A stretch of DNA of 64,000 bases from Nitrospira sp. (GTDB lineage Bacteria > Nitrospirota > Nitrospiria > Nitrospirales > Nitrospiraceae), in NCBI GenBank assembly GCA_024331125.1, contig JANDJI010000006.1, positions 1-64,000 on the forward strand, in the 5' to 3' direction. Shown here piece after piece: positions 56,775 through 64,000 of this stretch. The notes beneath the pieces are model-generated. The model had not been told where the DNA came from. It saw nothing but the letters and a program-made list of their open reading frames with translations, and made no database searches. How positions within the stretch are numbered: the stretch's first letter is position 1; every line of letters begins with the position of its first letter. A program made the translations under genes and the position numbers.

Positions 56775-56807
56775 GTGGTTGACGAGATCGACGTCTCTTT
56801 TTCCCCT

Positions 56808-57473
56808 TTACTCCAGAGACAGCGAGGGAGATGAGGATCGTGAACGTTCCACCGCCTTCTGTTTGAGAATTCGAAAGTGTGCTTCCAGCTCCTGCCGGAC
56901 CGCGACCGCCACCAGCCAATCCGGCACGAATGAGTCCAACTCAAAGACCATTTCAAGTTCGGCCTGCGTGTGATCTCCCTCTCCGGATTGGCGCAGGGTC
57001 CAGACACGGTGATACCGTTTAAAATCCCCTCCTTTGAGATCGGTCACCAAGCTGCCACCCGGCAAGAGCCGTGATTCCGTTACCAACCGGCGTTCTCCCG
57101 GCAACAGGGGATGTGCAATCCTGAGATCGACGGTGGCGACTCCGTCTTGCACCGTCAATCCGGCGAGCCTCATGCGGACGTCAAACAGCTCGGGCCAACG
57201 GCTGTAATCGGTTAACAGGTCGCGAATGACTTGGGTCTCGGCCGGCAACAACAGCCTGGCCGTGGCACGCACGCCGCCCATCGGATCTCGAGCCACCTCC
57301 AACGCATCAACCGAGCCATCCGATGAAGCCGATGCCCAACGGTCCTGACCTCCGAGAGTCACATGCAGTCCGACGATGAAAAGCAGCAGCCGCATGAAGA
57401 CCCATCGGTTCCGATCAGGTCGTCCGAGAGAAACCGGCGCCTTATGGTCCTCGCTCCCCATGAGCGTTTTCAT
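56808..57473 (-). CDS. SRPBCC (START-like) domain protein, membrane-anchored or exported
   Basis: A 221-residue protein. A hydrophobic segment (about 28-42, MRLLLFIVGLHVTLG) near the N-terminus suggests a signal or anchor. The rest is a START-like lipid/ligand-binding fold: VRATARLLLPAETQVIRDLL, YSRWPELFDV, LPGGSLVTDLKGGDFKRYH and a long C-terminal helix. Coenzyme Q-binding (COQ10-like) and cyclase proteins share this fold. The start is uncertain (57473 or 57395). It is followed by thiE after 33 bp, with no obvious functional link. Confidence 0.68.
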   Translation of the reverse strand: MKTLMGSEDHKAPVSLGRPDRNRWVFMRLLLFIVGLHVTLGGQDRWASASSDGSVDALEVARDPMGGVRATARLLLPAETQVIRDLLTDYSRWPELFDVRMRLAGLTVQDGVATVDLRIAHPLLPGERRLVTESRLLPGGSLVTDLKGGDFKRYHRVWTLRQSGEGDHTQAELEMVFELDSFVPDWLVAVAVRQELEAHFRILKQKAVERSRSSSPSLSLE

Positions 57474-57550
57474 TGTGATGGATTCTACGCGGGGACATTC
57501 TATGGCCGCAAGCGAGGAGCCTGTGTTACCCTCCATCTCCGGAAAGTCGC

Positions 57551-58567
57551 ATGACCCTCACAGAATCCATCAGACAAGAAGCCTTCGCCCTAGGGTTCGA
57601 CGCCGTCGGCATCGCGCGGATCGATGAACAGGAGAGTTCACGGGCGGACGCCGGTTCACAGGCCGATGTCCGACCGGCATCCGTCGCTTCGTTGCCGAAT
57701 CTTTTGCTGAACCGCCTCAGCGAATGGCTCCGTCGTGGCTACCAGGGGACCATGGCCTGGATGGGCAGCGACCCGGCAAAACGGTCCGACCCCCGACTGG
57801 TATTGCCGGGTTGTCGGTCCATCATCTCCGTCGGGCTCAATTATTTGACCGATTACCGGGCGGATGAACAGCCCGGCCATGGCCGCATCGCCCGCTACGC
57901 CTGGGGGCAGGATTATCACAAGGTCTTTCGCGATCGCCTCAGGCAACTTGAAAGACGGATCCAGAGTCTGGCGCCGGACGCCCACACGCGCTCGTATGCC
58001 GACACCGGTCCCATCATGGAGAAAGCCTGGGCGGAACGGGCCGGCCTGGGATGGATCGGTAAACATTCAAACCTGGTTTCAGCGGAGCATGGCTCCTGGC
58101 TTCTGCTTGGAGAAGTATTGACGACCCTGGCCTTGGATGCCGACGAACCGGCCACCGACCTTTGCGGCAGTTGCTCGCTCTGCATTCAGGCCTGTCCGAC
58201 CGGCGCCATTGTCGAACCCTATGTGGTCGATGCCACCCGGTGCATTTCGTACCTGACCATCGAATTACGCGGTCCTCAAGAAGAAATTTCACCAGACCTC
58301 CAACAACGGATGGATAACAAGATCTTTGGGTGCGACGACTGCCTCGATGTCTGCCCGTTTAATCTCCGCGCCGAACCGACCAATGAACCGGCTTTTCAGC
58401 CTACGTCCGTGGCCCTTGCACCGAACCTGGACACCCTGTCCACCTTGGATGAATCGACTTTCTCCACCCTGTTTCAGCGGAGTCCGATTCGGCGGGCTAA
58501 ACTTGACGGGCTTCGTCGCAACGCAGCCATCGCCCGACACAATCTCAAACTTCATCACCCTGTGTAA
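57551..58567 (+). CDS. queG: Epoxyqueuosine reductase
   Basis: A 338-residue cobalamin- and Fe-S-dependent enzyme that reduces epoxyqueuosine to queuosine in tRNA. The N-terminal cobalamin-binding part includes WMGSDPAKRSDPRLVLPG and YAWGQDYHKVFRDRL. The two 4Fe-4S motifs are CGSCSLCIQACPTGAI and CDDCLDVCP. The family's C-terminal HEAT repeat is shortened here, as in some bacteria. It starts divergently from the SRPBCC gene. Confidence 0.94.
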   Translation: MTLTESIRQEAFALGFDAVGIARIDEQESSRADAGSQADVRPASVASLPNLLLNRLSEWLRRGYQGTMAWMGSDPAKRSDPRLVLPGCRSIISVGLNYLTDYRADEQPGHGRIARYAWGQDYHKVFRDRLRQLERRIQSLAPDAHTRSYADTGPIMEKAWAERAGLGWIGKHSNLVSAEHGSWLLLGEVLTTLALDADEPATDLCGSCSLCIQACPTGAIVEPYVVDATRCISYLTIELRGPQEEISPDLQQRMDNKIFGCDDCLDVCPFNLRAEPTNEPAFQPTSVALAPNLDTLSTLDESTFSTLFQRSPIRRAKLDGLRRNAAIARHNLKLHHPV

Positions 58568-58961
58568 TGCCCGAGTTTTTCCATGCTGTTCCCCGCTCTC
58601 TTTCCTGCAATAGCCCCCGGTCTTGCTGCGTCCCGTTACAATGTCTTTTTCTTTCAAGAGCTTCAGGCAATAGCTTGTCTCCAACCCTTCGATCCAAAGC
58701 TGGCTTCCCACAACCAAAACCGGCGATATGAGAAATGTGCCGTATCAGCGGAAGGTGACAGATGAGGACGATCATAACCGCTGTTCGAAGGCGCGTGGCT
58801 CAGCCCGCAACAAAATTTTTCTTTGTATTTTCTCTTCGGAATTTGGTAGATAGTTGACCCGGCGCCTGCTTGACGAGTGGTGAGGGAGGGGGAGGTCCTA
58901 TTCGCCGCACTCATCAAGTGCAGCGGTTTCTTTTTCATAAAAAATCCAAAGGGAGGCTACT
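58568..58961. other. Intergenic region before nirK
   Basis: This 394-bp stretch has no convincing gene; ORFs on the opposite strand overlap queG or nirK and look like shadows. An AT-rich block (about 58805-58855, AAATTTTTCTTTGTATTTTC) lies some 110 bp upstream of nirK and is the likeliest promoter zone. I could not fix a sigma-70 or sigma-54 (-24/-12) signature. A ribosome site AAAGGGAGG precedes nirK. Confidence 0.45.
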
Positions 58962-59915
58962 ATGCAGAGGTTTCGTGTGCTCACATTAACGCTCGGGCTT
59001 GGCGTCCTCTTCGGAGCCAGCGGATGTATCACGATGCCGGGGTCTGCCGGGGCAAAGGTTCATGACGTCACATTCACGGCGACCGAATCGGAAATCGTCA
59101 TCGACGGCAATGGGACAAAATACAAAGCGTGGACGTTTAACGGTCAGATGCCGGGCCCCGTTGTTCGGGTCACGCAGGGTGACACCGTCAACTTCACCCT
59201 GATCGGTCATAAGGACAATGCTTTTCCGCATTCAATGGACTTTCATGCGGCCGAGCTCGACTTCTTGAAAAACTACCACAAGACGGTCGGACCGGGCGAG
59301 ACACATAAATTCTCCTTCGTGGCGAAGAAGCCCGGCGTGTTTTTCTACCATTGCGGTGCGAGCCCCATGATCCAGCACGTCGCCCGCGGTATGTTCGGCG
59401 CCATCATCGTTGATCCAAAAGATTCGAGTGTGTGGCCCAAGGCCGATCGGGAATTCGTCTTGGTGCAGTCCGAGCTGTGGAAAAATCCTGACAACGTCCA
59501 GGCCATGTTTGATCGGAAGTGGGACCATACGGTCTTCAACGGCGGGATCTTCAAATACCATCCGTTCTTCCCTGGCGGAGAACCGCTGGAAGTCAAGGTC
59601 GGAGAGCGGGTGCGAATCTACTTTGTGAACGCCGGCCCCAATGAATTCTCGGCGCTCCACCCCATCGCAGAAATTTGGGACGCTGTCTATGAAAGCGGCA
59701 ATCCTTCCAACAAGTTCATCGGAGTTCAGACATATGTCGTCGGGCCAGGCAGCGCGGCAACCTTCGACATGATCGCCGATGAGCCCGGAGCCTATCCCGT
59801 CGTGACCCACTCCTTGACCGGAGCCCTCCGGGGTGCCATCGCGGTGGTGGTCGCCAACAAGAATCCCAAGGACTATAAAGGCCAGTTGATGCCGAACACC
59901 CCTTGGAACCCCTAA
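58962..59915 (+). CDS. nirK: Copper-containing nitrite reductase (NirK) lipoprotein
   Basis: A 317-residue two-cupredoxin-domain enzyme reducing nitrite to NO outside the cytoplasm. All expected copper ligands are present by family alignment: type 1 His90, Cys131, His139, Met144 (FPHSMDFH, FYHCGASPMIQHVARGM); type 2 His95, His130, His283 (VVTHSLTGALRG). Catalytic Asp93 and His233 are also there. The N-terminus has a signal peptide ending at a lipobox-like ASGC (Cys22). Good Shine-Dalgarno AAAGGGAGG. The globin gene follows by 59 bp. A non-NirK multicopper oxidase is less likely. Confidence 0.9.
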   Translation: MQRFRVLTLTLGLGVLFGASGCITMPGSAGAKVHDVTFTATESEIVIDGNGTKYKAWTFNGQMPGPVVRVTQGDTVNFTLIGHKDNAFPHSMDFHAAELDFLKNYHKTVGPGETHKFSFVAKKPGVFFYHCGASPMIQHVARGMFGAIIVDPKDSSVWPKADREFVLVQSELWKNPDNVQAMFDRKWDHTVFNGGIFKYHPFFPGGEPLEVKVGERVRIYFVNAGPNEFSALHPIAEIWDAVYESGNPSNKFIGVQTYVVGPGSAATFDMIADEPGAYPVVTHSLTGALRGAIAVVVANKNPKDYKGQLMPNTPWNP

Positions 59916-59974
59916 CTCAACGAGATGGGCAGAGAGGTCCGTCAGTTCATCACTCACACAAAGGAGCAGACGAT

Positions 59975-60418
59975 ATGAGATGGAGTAAGAAAATAGCTTG
60001 TGCGACCGTCGCGGTCGCGTCCTTCTGGGCCTTTAGTGGCACCGCATCCTATGCTGCGGAGCAATCGCTCTACGAGCGACTGGGCGGAGTGGGTGCCATC
60101 CAGGCCGTCGTCACCAAATTCATTAGCAACGTGGGGGGAGATGCTCGGATCAATGGCTATTTCAAAAACGCCGACCTGAAACAGCTCAACAAACATCTCG
60201 TGAATCAGGTTTGCCAAGCCACCGGAGGGCCTTGCACCTATGAAGGTCGGGATATGAAAACGACCCATAAGGGCATGAAAATAACGACGGCCGCGTTCAA
60301 CGCCCTGGTGGAAGATCTGGTTGCCGCATTGGATACCTTCAACGTGCCGGAGAAAGAAAAGGGTGAGCTGCTCGCGATCCTGGGACCGATGAAAGCGGAT
60401 ATCGTCGAAGTCCCTTGA
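59975..60418 (+). CDS. Exported group I truncated haemoglobin
   Basis: A 147-residue protein. A signal peptide (about 1-28, hydrophobic core [13 protein letters not shown], then ASYAAEQ) precedes a truncated globin: [19 protein letters not shown], the NGYF region and [14 protein letters not shown] with proximal His98. The pair of Cys in [11 protein letters not shown] is a common group I variant. The B10 Tyr that binds O2 in group I appears as Ile by my alignment. NO detoxification or O2/NO sensing near the nitrite reductase is plausible. AAGGAG precedes the ATG. Confidence 0.9.
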   Translation: MRWSKKIACATVAVASFWAFSGTASYAAEQSLYERLGGVGAIQAVVTKFISNVGGDARINGYFKNADLKQLNKHLVNQVCQATGGPCTYEGRDMKTTHKGMKITTAAFNALVEDLVAALDTFNVPEKEKGELLAILGPMKADIVEVP

Positions 60419-60466
60419 TAGGGGCCAGGACAGGACTGAGAGCACTTTCGCTGGGTGAAAGTTCAT

Positions 60467-60496
60467 GGGGGCAAGGCCTGAAAGGGTCTTGCCCCT
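60467..60496 (+). terminator. Hairpin after the globin gene
   Basis: GGGGCAAG (60468-60475) and CTTGCCCC (60488-60495) form an 8-bp stem, followed by a short T-containing stretch. It is about 50 bp beyond the globin stop and may end a nirK-globin transcript. Confidence 0.6.
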
Positions 60497-60683
60497 TCTG
60501 AATTTCTGGACTGATCGTTTCAACAACCCCAAACCCCTCGACTTGATCGCTCTCCACGGGACACCAGCCCTGCAACTTAAAATAATGTCGTGTTATCATG
60601 GATGCGCGACCTGCGCCTCTAACTCAAGCGGCGCGATAAGCGTCCGGTCATCACATTAGTGGTCATTATCAAGAGGAGGAATC

Positions 60684-61142
60684 ATGAAAGGGAAGTATTG
60701 GGCCATCGCAGCGTGCAGTATCGTCACCGTCGCCTTGTGGAGTCCAGTCAGTTGGTCAGGCCCCGAGTCCGATCCGTTGAAGCCGCGTGTTCCGGATGCC
60801 GAGCGGGGTGAGGCACGAAAAATGAAGAGTCCCCTCACTGTGACACCGGATGTCCTCGCCAAGGGACAGGAGCTCTACGAGGGGAAAGGCACCTGCGCGA
60901 ATTGTCATGGCCAGAGCGGAGCCGGGGACGGGCCAGGGGGAATGTTGCTGACACCCGGTCCCCGCAACTTCACAAACTGTAAGTTCCATAAAAAACGAAA
61001 CGATGGGGAGTTGTTCTGGGTCATCAAGAACGGAAGCCCGGGTACCGGCATGCCGGCTCTGGTGAAAGGAGGCATTCTGACCGAGGAGGAGGCATGGGCG
61101 ATTGTCGCGTATGAGCGGACCTTCTGCAAGGACACTGAATAA
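60684..61142 (+). CDS. Periplasmic monohaem cytochrome c
   Basis: A 152-residue protein with a signal peptide (about 1-25, ending WSGPESD) and one haem c motif CANCH (C71, C74, H75). Met123 in GTGMPAL is the likely sixth ligand. The core helix KGQELYEGKGTCANCHG and the Gly-rich loop (AGDGPGG) resemble class I cytochromes c. AGAGGAGG lies before the ATG. Placed after nirK and globin, it may donate electrons to NirK, though it has its own 265-bp upstream region and so a separate promoter. Confidence 0.9.
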   Translation: MKGKYWAIAACSIVTVALWSPVSWSGPESDPLKPRVPDAERGEARKMKSPLTVTPDVLAKGQELYEGKGTCANCHGQSGAGDGPGGMLLTPGPRNFTNCKFHKKRNDGELFWVIKNGSPGTGMPALVKGGILTEEEAWAIVAYERTFCKDTE

Positions 61143-61170
61143 CCGGTAAAGGATTCTCTCGAATCCCCTC

Positions 61171-61213
61171 AGCGAGCTGTCGGTCGCTATTGTTGACGGC
61201 AGCTCGTTTTTTT
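61171..61213 (+). terminator. Rho-independent terminator after the cytochrome c gene
   Basis: CGAGCTG (61173-61179) pairs with CAGCTCG (61200-61206), with further pairing toward the loop, followed by seven T residues (61207-61213). This is a typical intrinsic terminator. Confidence 0.85.
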
Positions 61214-61357
61214 GCCATCAGGAGATCGATCCCCTGCCATGACGCGACTCCACACGGTGAGTCTTGGTTTAACAGGCCCCTTTTTTTCTTCGGAGCAAGA
61301 GGAGTAGGCTGTGAAGCACAACCTCCGCAAGACATGAATCTAAGCAAGGATTGTGCC

Positions 61358-62698
61358 GTGAACTCTACGACTATCCTGCTCATCTCGAAAAATACAGATA
61401 CGATACGGCTTCTAGAAACCATCGCTCCCGCGTCAAGCACCATCCTGACAGCCCTGACCATCGTAGACGGGATCCGTCTCTGGCAAGCAGCCGGCCCGAC
61501 TTTGGCCATTTGCGAAGGAACTCCTCAGGCCGTTAAGCCGGTGCTGGACTTCATGCGGCACAGGGTCCCACCCGTCCCTGTTCTCGTCATCGGCGAGCGC
61601 CAGTCGATCAAAGACGCCGTCGATATCATGCGGGGCGGGGCGGCCGATTATCTTGCAAAACCGGTTTCCTGTGAAGAGCTGCAAACCGCCGTCTCTCGAT
61701 TGCTTTCGCAGCCGCTTGTCAATCTCCCATCTCCTCCGCAAGACCGCTTCGCCCAGATCGTCAGCGTGTCTCCACAGATGAATTTAATCAAACAACTTGC
61801 GAAAGAAGTGGCCGCGACCGACGCGACCGTTCTGATTACCGGAGAAAGCGGAACCGGGAAGGAACTCTTCGCGCAGGCCATCCATGCCGCAAGTCCCCGG
61901 GCAAGAGGGCCTCTGATCGCCCTTAATTGCGCCGGCATTCCCGAGCCGCTGTTGGAAGCGGAACTGTTCGGCTACCAGCAAGGAGCCTTCACCGACGCCA
62001 AACACTCGAAGCCGGGCCGTTTCCAACTGGCCGAGGGCGGCACCCTTTTGTTAGATGAAATCGGAGAGATGAGCGCGACGGCTCAAGCCAAGCTCCTGCG
62101 CGTCCTGGAGGACCATGTCGTCGATCCCTTGGGAGCCACCAAAGGCCACAAGGTGGACATTCGCATCATCGCCGCGACAAACGAAGATCTCCCGGCTCAT
62201 ATCAAAGCAGGGCGGTTCCGACTTGATCTCTATTACCGGCTCAATGTCTATCAATTGCGCATTCCCCCCCTTCGCGAGCGACCGGAGGATATTGAAGCCA
62301 TTCTCATGGTCTTTCTGGAGCGAGCGAGAAGAGAACGGGGCTGTCCCATTCGGGCAATCGCTCCCGACGCCTTGGCCTTGCTGAAACGTCACGACTGGCC
62401 CGGCAACGTTCGCGAGCTGCACAATGTGGTGGAATGGCTCACCATCACCTGCAAACATCCGACCATTCAGCCGGAACATCTTCCACCATCAATTCGGGCT
62501 ATGCCGGTTCAGAGCGGATCGCAGAGTGAACACAGATATTCTCTCCTGAACCTAGGCCTGTCGCTCGAAGAGTTGGAAAAACGACTGCTTGAAGAAGCGT
62601 TGGAGAGAGCGGCAGGCAATGTGTCGGAAGCCAGTCGTCTTCTGAAGATCAGCCGCAACACTCTCCGTTATCGTATGGCAAAACACCGCCTTCGGTAG
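61358..62698 (+). CDS. Sigma-54-dependent transcriptional activator with degenerate receiver
   Basis: A 446-residue NtrC-family protein. The N-terminal receiver-like domain (about 1-115) lacks the acidic pair (LLISKNTD) and the phosphoacceptor Asp (ICEGTP instead of a D). The AAA+ domain has Walker A GESGTGKE (162-169), the sigma-54 contact loop GAFTDA (canonical GAFTGA), LLDEIGEM and RLDLYYRLNVYQL. A Fis-type HTH (EASRLLKISRNTLRYRM) ends the protein. The GTG at 61358 has AAGGA upstream; an ATG at 61334 is an alternative. It may regulate the nirK module upstream. Confidence 0.9.
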   Translation: MNSTTILLISKNTDTIRLLETIAPASSTILTALTIVDGIRLWQAAGPTLAICEGTPQAVKPVLDFMRHRVPPVPVLVIGERQSIKDAVDIMRGGAADYLAKPVSCEELQTAVSRLLSQPLVNLPSPPQDRFAQIVSVSPQMNLIKQLAKEVAATDATVLITGESGTGKELFAQAIHAASPRARGPLIALNCAGIPEPLLEAELFGYQQGAFTDAKHSKPGRFQLAEGGTLLLDEIGEMSATAQAKLLRVLEDHVVDPLGATKGHKVDIRIIAATNEDLPAHIKAGRFRLDLYYRLNVYQLRIPPLRERPEDIEAILMVFLERARRERGCPIRAIAPDALALLKRHDWPGNVRELHNVVEWLTITCKHPTIQPEHLPPSIRAMPVQSGSQSEHRYSLLNLGLSLEELEKRLLEEALERAAGNVSEASRLLKISRNTLRYRMAKHRLR

Positions 62699-62847
62699 AT
62701 TGCCTGAGACTTCGCCGGTCTTTTCGGTTCGTGCTGGCCGGTCCTTCCATTGTTTTACTCCTTTTCGCAGACGATAATGGATAAAACCCTTAAGGATAAT
62801 GGGTCGTCATCCGATATAGGAGAAGCACTGATTCCGTTGGCGGTTCT

Positions 62848-64000
62848 ATGCCGAAACGCACCATCCCAATTGCCCGCCTCAGAGTGGGCATGTATCTGGC
62901 CGATCTTGATCGCTCCTGGCTCCATACCCCATTTCTTCGCCATAGCTTCCTCATCAAAGACGAACAAGAAATCGCGGCCTTGCGAAAGGCCGGCATCGCC
63001 AAGGTCGTCATCGACACCGACTTGGGTCTCGACAGCGGAGCCCAAGAAGCAACTCCGGAAAATCAACCCACATCGCCTCCGCAAGCCACTCTTCGTCCCG
63101 AAGCCGCCGTAATCGGCGTCGACCACGAGCCGGTCGAGGCACGAAACAGCACCGAGCTGGCACAGGGTCCGCCGTCTCCCCATCAGTTGGCCGCCCACTT
63201 CTCGGAAGCCAAACGGCAGCGTGAGCAGTGGATCGCACGGGCGAAGGCTCTTTTTGAAAGGACGCGCGCTACCGACGTAATCGACACCAAGGAAGCTCGT
63301 TACATCGTGGACGAGGTGTTGGAAAGTCTTCTTGAGCGGCAAGCCGCCTGTTTGGCCGTTCTCGGCCTCGGACAGCCCGACCCCGATCTGCAAGAGCACG
63401 GTCTCGCGGTGTGCACCCTTTCCCTCACCCTGGGAAAATCGCTCAATCTTTCCGACGACCGTTTGCGCCAACTCGGCATGGGTGGCTTGCTCCACGACAT
63501 CGGACTTGTGAAATTACCGCGCAACATCATCAAGCGACCGAAAGCCATGGCTCCCGCGCAACAGATGCTCTATGAAACCCATACCGAGGAAGGAGTGAGA
63601 ATCTTGCGGAAAAGCGGGATTGTGGAAACGGATCTCCTTTCCATCGTCAAAAACCATCATCGATTAAACGAGCTGACGAAAACCGCAATGGATGGGAACA
63701 TCGATATCGATCTCGGCAAGCTGGCTGGCGCGGTCGATCAGTACGATGAACTCTTGACCGGCCAAACCGGTTTGCCCCCTATGTCTTCTAATCAGGTCTT
63801 GACCCAGCTCTACCAGCGTTTCCACGCGTACCCCGACTGGTCGGTCATTGTTTCTTCGCTGATCCGAATCATCGGGATTTATCCGCTGTACAGCGTCGTC
63901 CTATTGACCAGCGGAGAAGTAGGGATTGTCGCCGCCATCACGCCGGGAAAGGCTCATCTCCCTTATCTTTATATCTGCCGCGACGAGTTTCAACGACCTT
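62848..64000 (+). CDS. DUF3391/HD-domain protein, partial at right edge
   Basis: The window contains 384 codons of this plus-strand gene without a stop. The N-terminus matches the paralogues at 39013 and 40409 (DLDRSWLHTPFLRHSFLI). The HD domain has HGLAVCTLSLTL and LLHDIGLVKLPRN, but the GYP part reads HHRLNELTKTA, lacking the HHExxDGxGYP signature, so phosphodiesterase activity is doubtful. The C-terminal barrel (YSVVLLTSGEVGIVAA) is shared with the paralogues. A partial shadow ORF lies on the other strand. Confidence 0.85.
   Translation, partial: MPKRTIPIARLRVGMYLADLDRSWLHTPFLRHSFLIKDEQEIAALRKAGIAKVVIDTDLGLDSGAQEATPENQPTSPPQATLRPEAAVIGVDHEPVEARNSTELAQGPPSPHQLAAHFSEAKRQREQWIARAKALFERTRATDVIDTKEARYIVDEVLESLLERQAACLAVLGLGQPDPDLQEHGLAVCTLSLTLGKSLNLSDDRLRQLGMGGLLHDIGLVKLPRNIIKRPKAMAPAQQMLYETHTEEGVRILRKSGIVETDLLSIVKNHHRLNELTKTAMDGNIDIDLGKLAGAVDQYDELLTGQTGLPPMSSNQVLTQLYQRFHAYPDWSVIVSSLIRIIGIYPLYSVVLLTSGEVGIVAAITPGKAHLPYLYICRDEFQRP

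Noticed and set aside
56775..56807. Possible TPP riboswitch before thiE
   Set aside because: Only 33 bp separate thiE from the preceding gene, too short for a thi-box, and no CUGAGA-type core is present.
58289..58717. Minus-strand frame overlapping the end of queG
   Set aside because: The queG motifs fix the plus strand; the minus product is unstructured with no family likeness.

Overview
The window reads as one chromosomal stretch of a Nitrospira-like bacterium (phylum Nitrospirota), GC-rich and densely coding. The support is a motility cluster with many two-component and c-di-GMP genes, a small two-domain copper nitrite reductase (NirK) next to a haem c protein and a truncated globin, and an Rh-type ammonium transporter. 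Within Nitrospira, an Rh-type rather than AmtB-type transporter is reported mainly for comammox clade A, so that lineage is a reasonable but unproven guess. I saw no tRNA, rRNA, CRISPR array, insertion sequence or prophage.

Layout. Positions 1-8120 (minus strand) hold chemotaxis and flagellar motor genes: cheY, cheZ, motA, motB, a STAS protein, a second CheZ-like protein, a second cheY, cheA, a 2[4Fe-4S] ferredoxin, cheW and the start of a PAS-type chemoreceptor. Positions 8315-11556 add an excisionase-type HTH protein, an inverted chemoreceptor-like protein, a PilZ protein and a diguanylate-cyclase-like protein. Positions 11683-15178 are the filament genes (fliT-like, fliS, fliD, flaG, fliC), and fliC has a recognisable sigma-28 promoter.

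Positions 15386-38134 form a glycan island on the minus strand, almost every gene overlapping or abutting the next. Transcription starts with rfbF, rfbG and rfbH (CDP-glucose to a CDP-3,6-dideoxyhexulose). It continues with an RmlC-type epimerase and an SDR reductase, then several glycosyltransferases, three radical SAM proteins of different architecture, an FkbM methyltransferase and a 1681-residue protein with four glycosyltransferase domains, a methyltransferase and TPRs. Two GT9 enzymes and a CgeB-like transferase lie at the promoter-distal end, next to fliC. I infer that the island decorates flagellin or a surface glycan.

Positions 38294-44511 are c-di-GMP and signalling genes: PilZ, two HD-GYP proteins and a large hybrid kinase. 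Positions 44831-58567 are mostly metabolism: Rh transporter, phosphoglucomutase, an Fe-S set (mrp, Rieske, unknown, lipA), putA, an SDR with bioD, thiE, an SRPBCC protein and queG. Positions 58962-62698 are a nitrogen-oxide-linked module on the plus strand: nirK, an exported truncated globin, a monohaem cytochrome c and a sigma-54 activator with a degenerate receiver. A third DUF3391/HD protein runs off the right edge.
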